Shown in pieces: positions 5,413 to 6,995 of a DNA stretch of 6,995 nt. Positions within the stretch are counted from its first letter, which is position 1, and every line of letters starts with the position of its first letter. The notes under the pieces are model-generated. The model made no database searches and was not told the origin of the DNA. It was given only the letters and a program-made list of their open reading frames with translations. Origin of the DNA: Ekhidna sp. (GTDB lineage Bacteria; Bacteroidota; Bacteroidia; Cytophagales; Cyclobacteriaceae); assembly GCA_013214445.1 (NCBI GenBank), contig JABSPG010000205.1, forward strand, positions 1 through 6,995, read 5' to 3'. A program made the position numbers and the translations under genes.

Positions 5413-6995
5413 TTGGCTGACCTACTACTCATAACACCTCCTTTCACACAACTAAATACGCCTTACCCAGCCACTGCGTATCTAAAGGGGTTCTTCAATA
5501 CGTTAGAAATAGAAGTAGATCAACAAGATCTTGGAATAGAAGTTATTCTTTCCATCTTTTCAAAAAAAGGCCTGGCTAGCTTATTTCAAGAGGTAAAGAC
5601 TATAGAAAGTGCCTCTAGAAATGCTCAGCGCATTTTTGACCTAAGAAACATCTATTTATCAACTGTTGAACCCACAATTGCCTTTCTGCAAGGAAAAGAC
5701 CCTGCTATGGCAAGAAAGATATGCTCAGAAAATTACCTACCGCAAGCACAAAGATTCTCTCAGCTAGATGAGATGGATTGGGCTTTCGGTAGTATGGGAA
5801 TACAAGACAAAGCAAAGCACCTCGCAACATTGTACCTAGAAGATCTATCTGACTTTATTGTCGAATGCATTGACCCTCATTTTGGCTTTAGCCGGTATGC
5901 TGAGCGCCTTGGCAGGAGCGCTAATACGTTCGATGAACTAGATGATGAGTTACAAAGCGAGCTGACGTTTGTAGACAAATACACTATCCAACTACTTGAT
6001 CAACAAATCCAAAAGTCTAAACCAAAGATTATAGGTTTTTCAGTTCCTTTCCCAGGGAATTTATACAGCGCTTTTCGATGTGCCAAGCATATCAAAACCA
6101 TCTATCCGAAAATTTCAACAACGATGGGTGGTGGATTTCCCAATACCGAACTAAGGGATCTCAAGGATCCTCGGGTATTTCAATACTTTGATTTTATTAC
6201 ACTGGATGATGGTGAAAAACCAATGCAGCTCCTATATAATCATCTCACAAAAAATGGGAATGAAATCAACCTAAAGCGAACCTTTTGTCTTCAAAAAAAT
6301 GAAGTCAAATACATAAACAATTCACATGAACCCGATATCAAGCAAAATGCCGTAGGAACACCAGACTATAAAGGGCTCCTATTAGACAAGTATATCTCTG
6401 TCATTGAGGTAGCAAATCCTATGCACAGTTTATGGAGTGATGGCCGATGGAACAAACTAACAATGGCTCATGGTTGCTATTGGGGAAAATGCACATTCTG
6501 TGACATATCTCTAGACTATATTAAAATCTACGAGCCAGTCGCAGCGAAGATACTTGTCGATCGAATGGAGACATTGATTGAAAAAACAGGATTTTCAGGC
6601 TTCCATTTTGTAGACGAGGCTGCTCCTCCATCTCTAATGAAAGAGTTAGCGATAGAAATCCTAAAAAGAGATCTCCATGTTACCTGGTGGACCAATATTC
6701 GTTTTGAAAAAAGCTTCAGCTTTGACCTCTGTCAATTATTGAAAACAAGCGGTTGCATCGCTATATCCGGAGGCTTAGAAGTAGCTTCTGATCGACTACT
6801 GAAACTAATTGACAAAGGAGTAACAGTGGAGCAAGTAGCCAAAGTGACTGACAACTTTACTAGGTCAGGAATCATGGTTCATGCCTATCTTATGTATGGC
6901 TATCCCACCCAAACAATACAAGAGACCATTGATAGTCTTGAAATGGTAAAACAACTCTTCGAGCTTGGTATCATTCAATCAGGATTTTGGCATCA
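5413..6995 (+). CDS. B12-binding-type radical SAM protein, 5' part (3' end outside window)
   Basis: A radical S-adenosylmethionine enzyme with an N-terminal cobalamin-binding-type Rossmann domain; 527 codons are visible. The start is TTG 5413 (fMet-ADLLLITPPF). An in-frame stop at 5401-5403 leaves no upstream ATG, and the first Rossmann strand begins at residue 4. The next Rossmann pieces come only after a long mostly helical insertion: KPKIIGFSVPFPGNLYSAF (about 203-221), TTMGGGFPNTELRDL (about 236-250) and FDFITLDDGEKP (about 259-270). The radical SAM barrel starts near residue 345, with the iron-sulfur motif GCYWGKCTFCD (Cys355, Cys360, Cys363), spaced CX4CX2C. Then follow GFHFVDEAAPP (396-406), WWTNIRFEK (425-433), the SAM-binding-region SGGLEVASDRLLKLIDKG (452-469) and HAYLMYGYPTQT (490-501). 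No DxHxxG cobalamin-ligand motif is present. Possible activities in this superfamily include methyl transfer and rearrangement; the substrate is not deducible. It probably forms a divergent unit with the STAS-like gene. Confidence 0.88.
   Translation, partial: MADLLLITPPFTQLNTPYPATAYLKGFFNTLEIEVDQQDLGIEVILSIFSKKGLASLFQEVKTIESASRNAQRIFDLRNIYLSTVEPTIAFLQGKDPAMARKICSENYLPQAQRFSQLDEMDWAFGSMGIQDKAKHLATLYLEDLSDFIVECIDPHFGFSRYAERLGRSANTFDELDDELQSELTFVDKYTIQLLDQQIQKSKPKIIGFSVPFPGNLYSAFRCAKHIKTIYPKISTTMGGGFPNTELRDLKDPRVFQYFDFITLDDGEKPMQLLYNHLTKNGNEINLKRTFCLQKNEVKYINNSHEPDIKQNAVGTPDYKGLLLDKYISVIEVANPMHSLWSDGRWNKLTMAHGCYWGKCTFCDISLDYIKIYEPVAAKILVDRMETLIEKTGFSGFHFVDEAAPPSLMKELAIEILKRDLHVTWWTNIRFEKSFSFDLCQLLKTSGCIAISGGLEVASDRLLKLIDKGVTVEQVAKVTDNFTRSGIMVHAYLMYGYPTQTIQETIDSLEMVKQLFELGIIQSGFWH

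Noticed and set aside
5872..5889. DPHFGF in the radical SAM protein as a cobalamin-binding DxHxxG motif
   Set aside because: The Gly is one residue too early, and the segment lies in the helical insertion rather than after a Rossmann strand.

Overview
The window is AT-rich chromosomal DNA, most likely from a marine-type Bacteroidota bacterium; order Cytophagales is my best guess, at modest confidence. The clues are the lack of Shine-Dalgarno sequences before the starts, a good match to the Bacteroidota promoter consensus (TTG - 17 nt - TAnnTTTG) before the lipoprotein gene, a secreted protein built on a CarboxypepD_reg-like beta-sandwich, a lipoprotein whose OmpA-like domain carries an SPEG motif, and a stand-alone pdhB. 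The gene content looks like housekeeping and envelope functions. I see no transposase, integrase, phage gene, CRISPR array, tRNA or rRNA.

Layout, left to right. (1) The 3' part of a family 2 glycosyltransferase on + runs off the left edge. (2) A small membrane PspC-domain protein on - converges on it, and the stop codons overlap. (3) After a 140-bp gap holding a convincing promoter comes a 587-residue lipoprotein on + (N-terminal beta domain, OmpA-like domain, C-terminal TPR-like helices), closed by a strong intrinsic terminator. (4) pdhB (pyruvate dehydrogenase E1 beta) on + follows, with its own terminator. (5) A secreted 249-residue CarboxypepD_reg-like protein on + converges with zero spacing on (6) a 119-residue SpoIIAA/STAS-like cytosolic protein on -. 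(7) After a 152-bp divergent gap, a large radical SAM protein with a B12-binding-type N-terminal domain starts at a TTG codon on + and runs off the right edge.

The genes look like mostly single transcription units with unrelated jobs (surface polysaccharide synthesis, envelope stress or structure, central carbon metabolism, radical chemistry), so I do not propose that they form one system. The most distinctive gene is the radical SAM protein: its cluster motif reads CX4CX2C rather than CX3CX2C, and its N-terminal domain has a long insertion and lacks the cobalamin-ligand motif. The lipoprotein's three-part architecture comes second.
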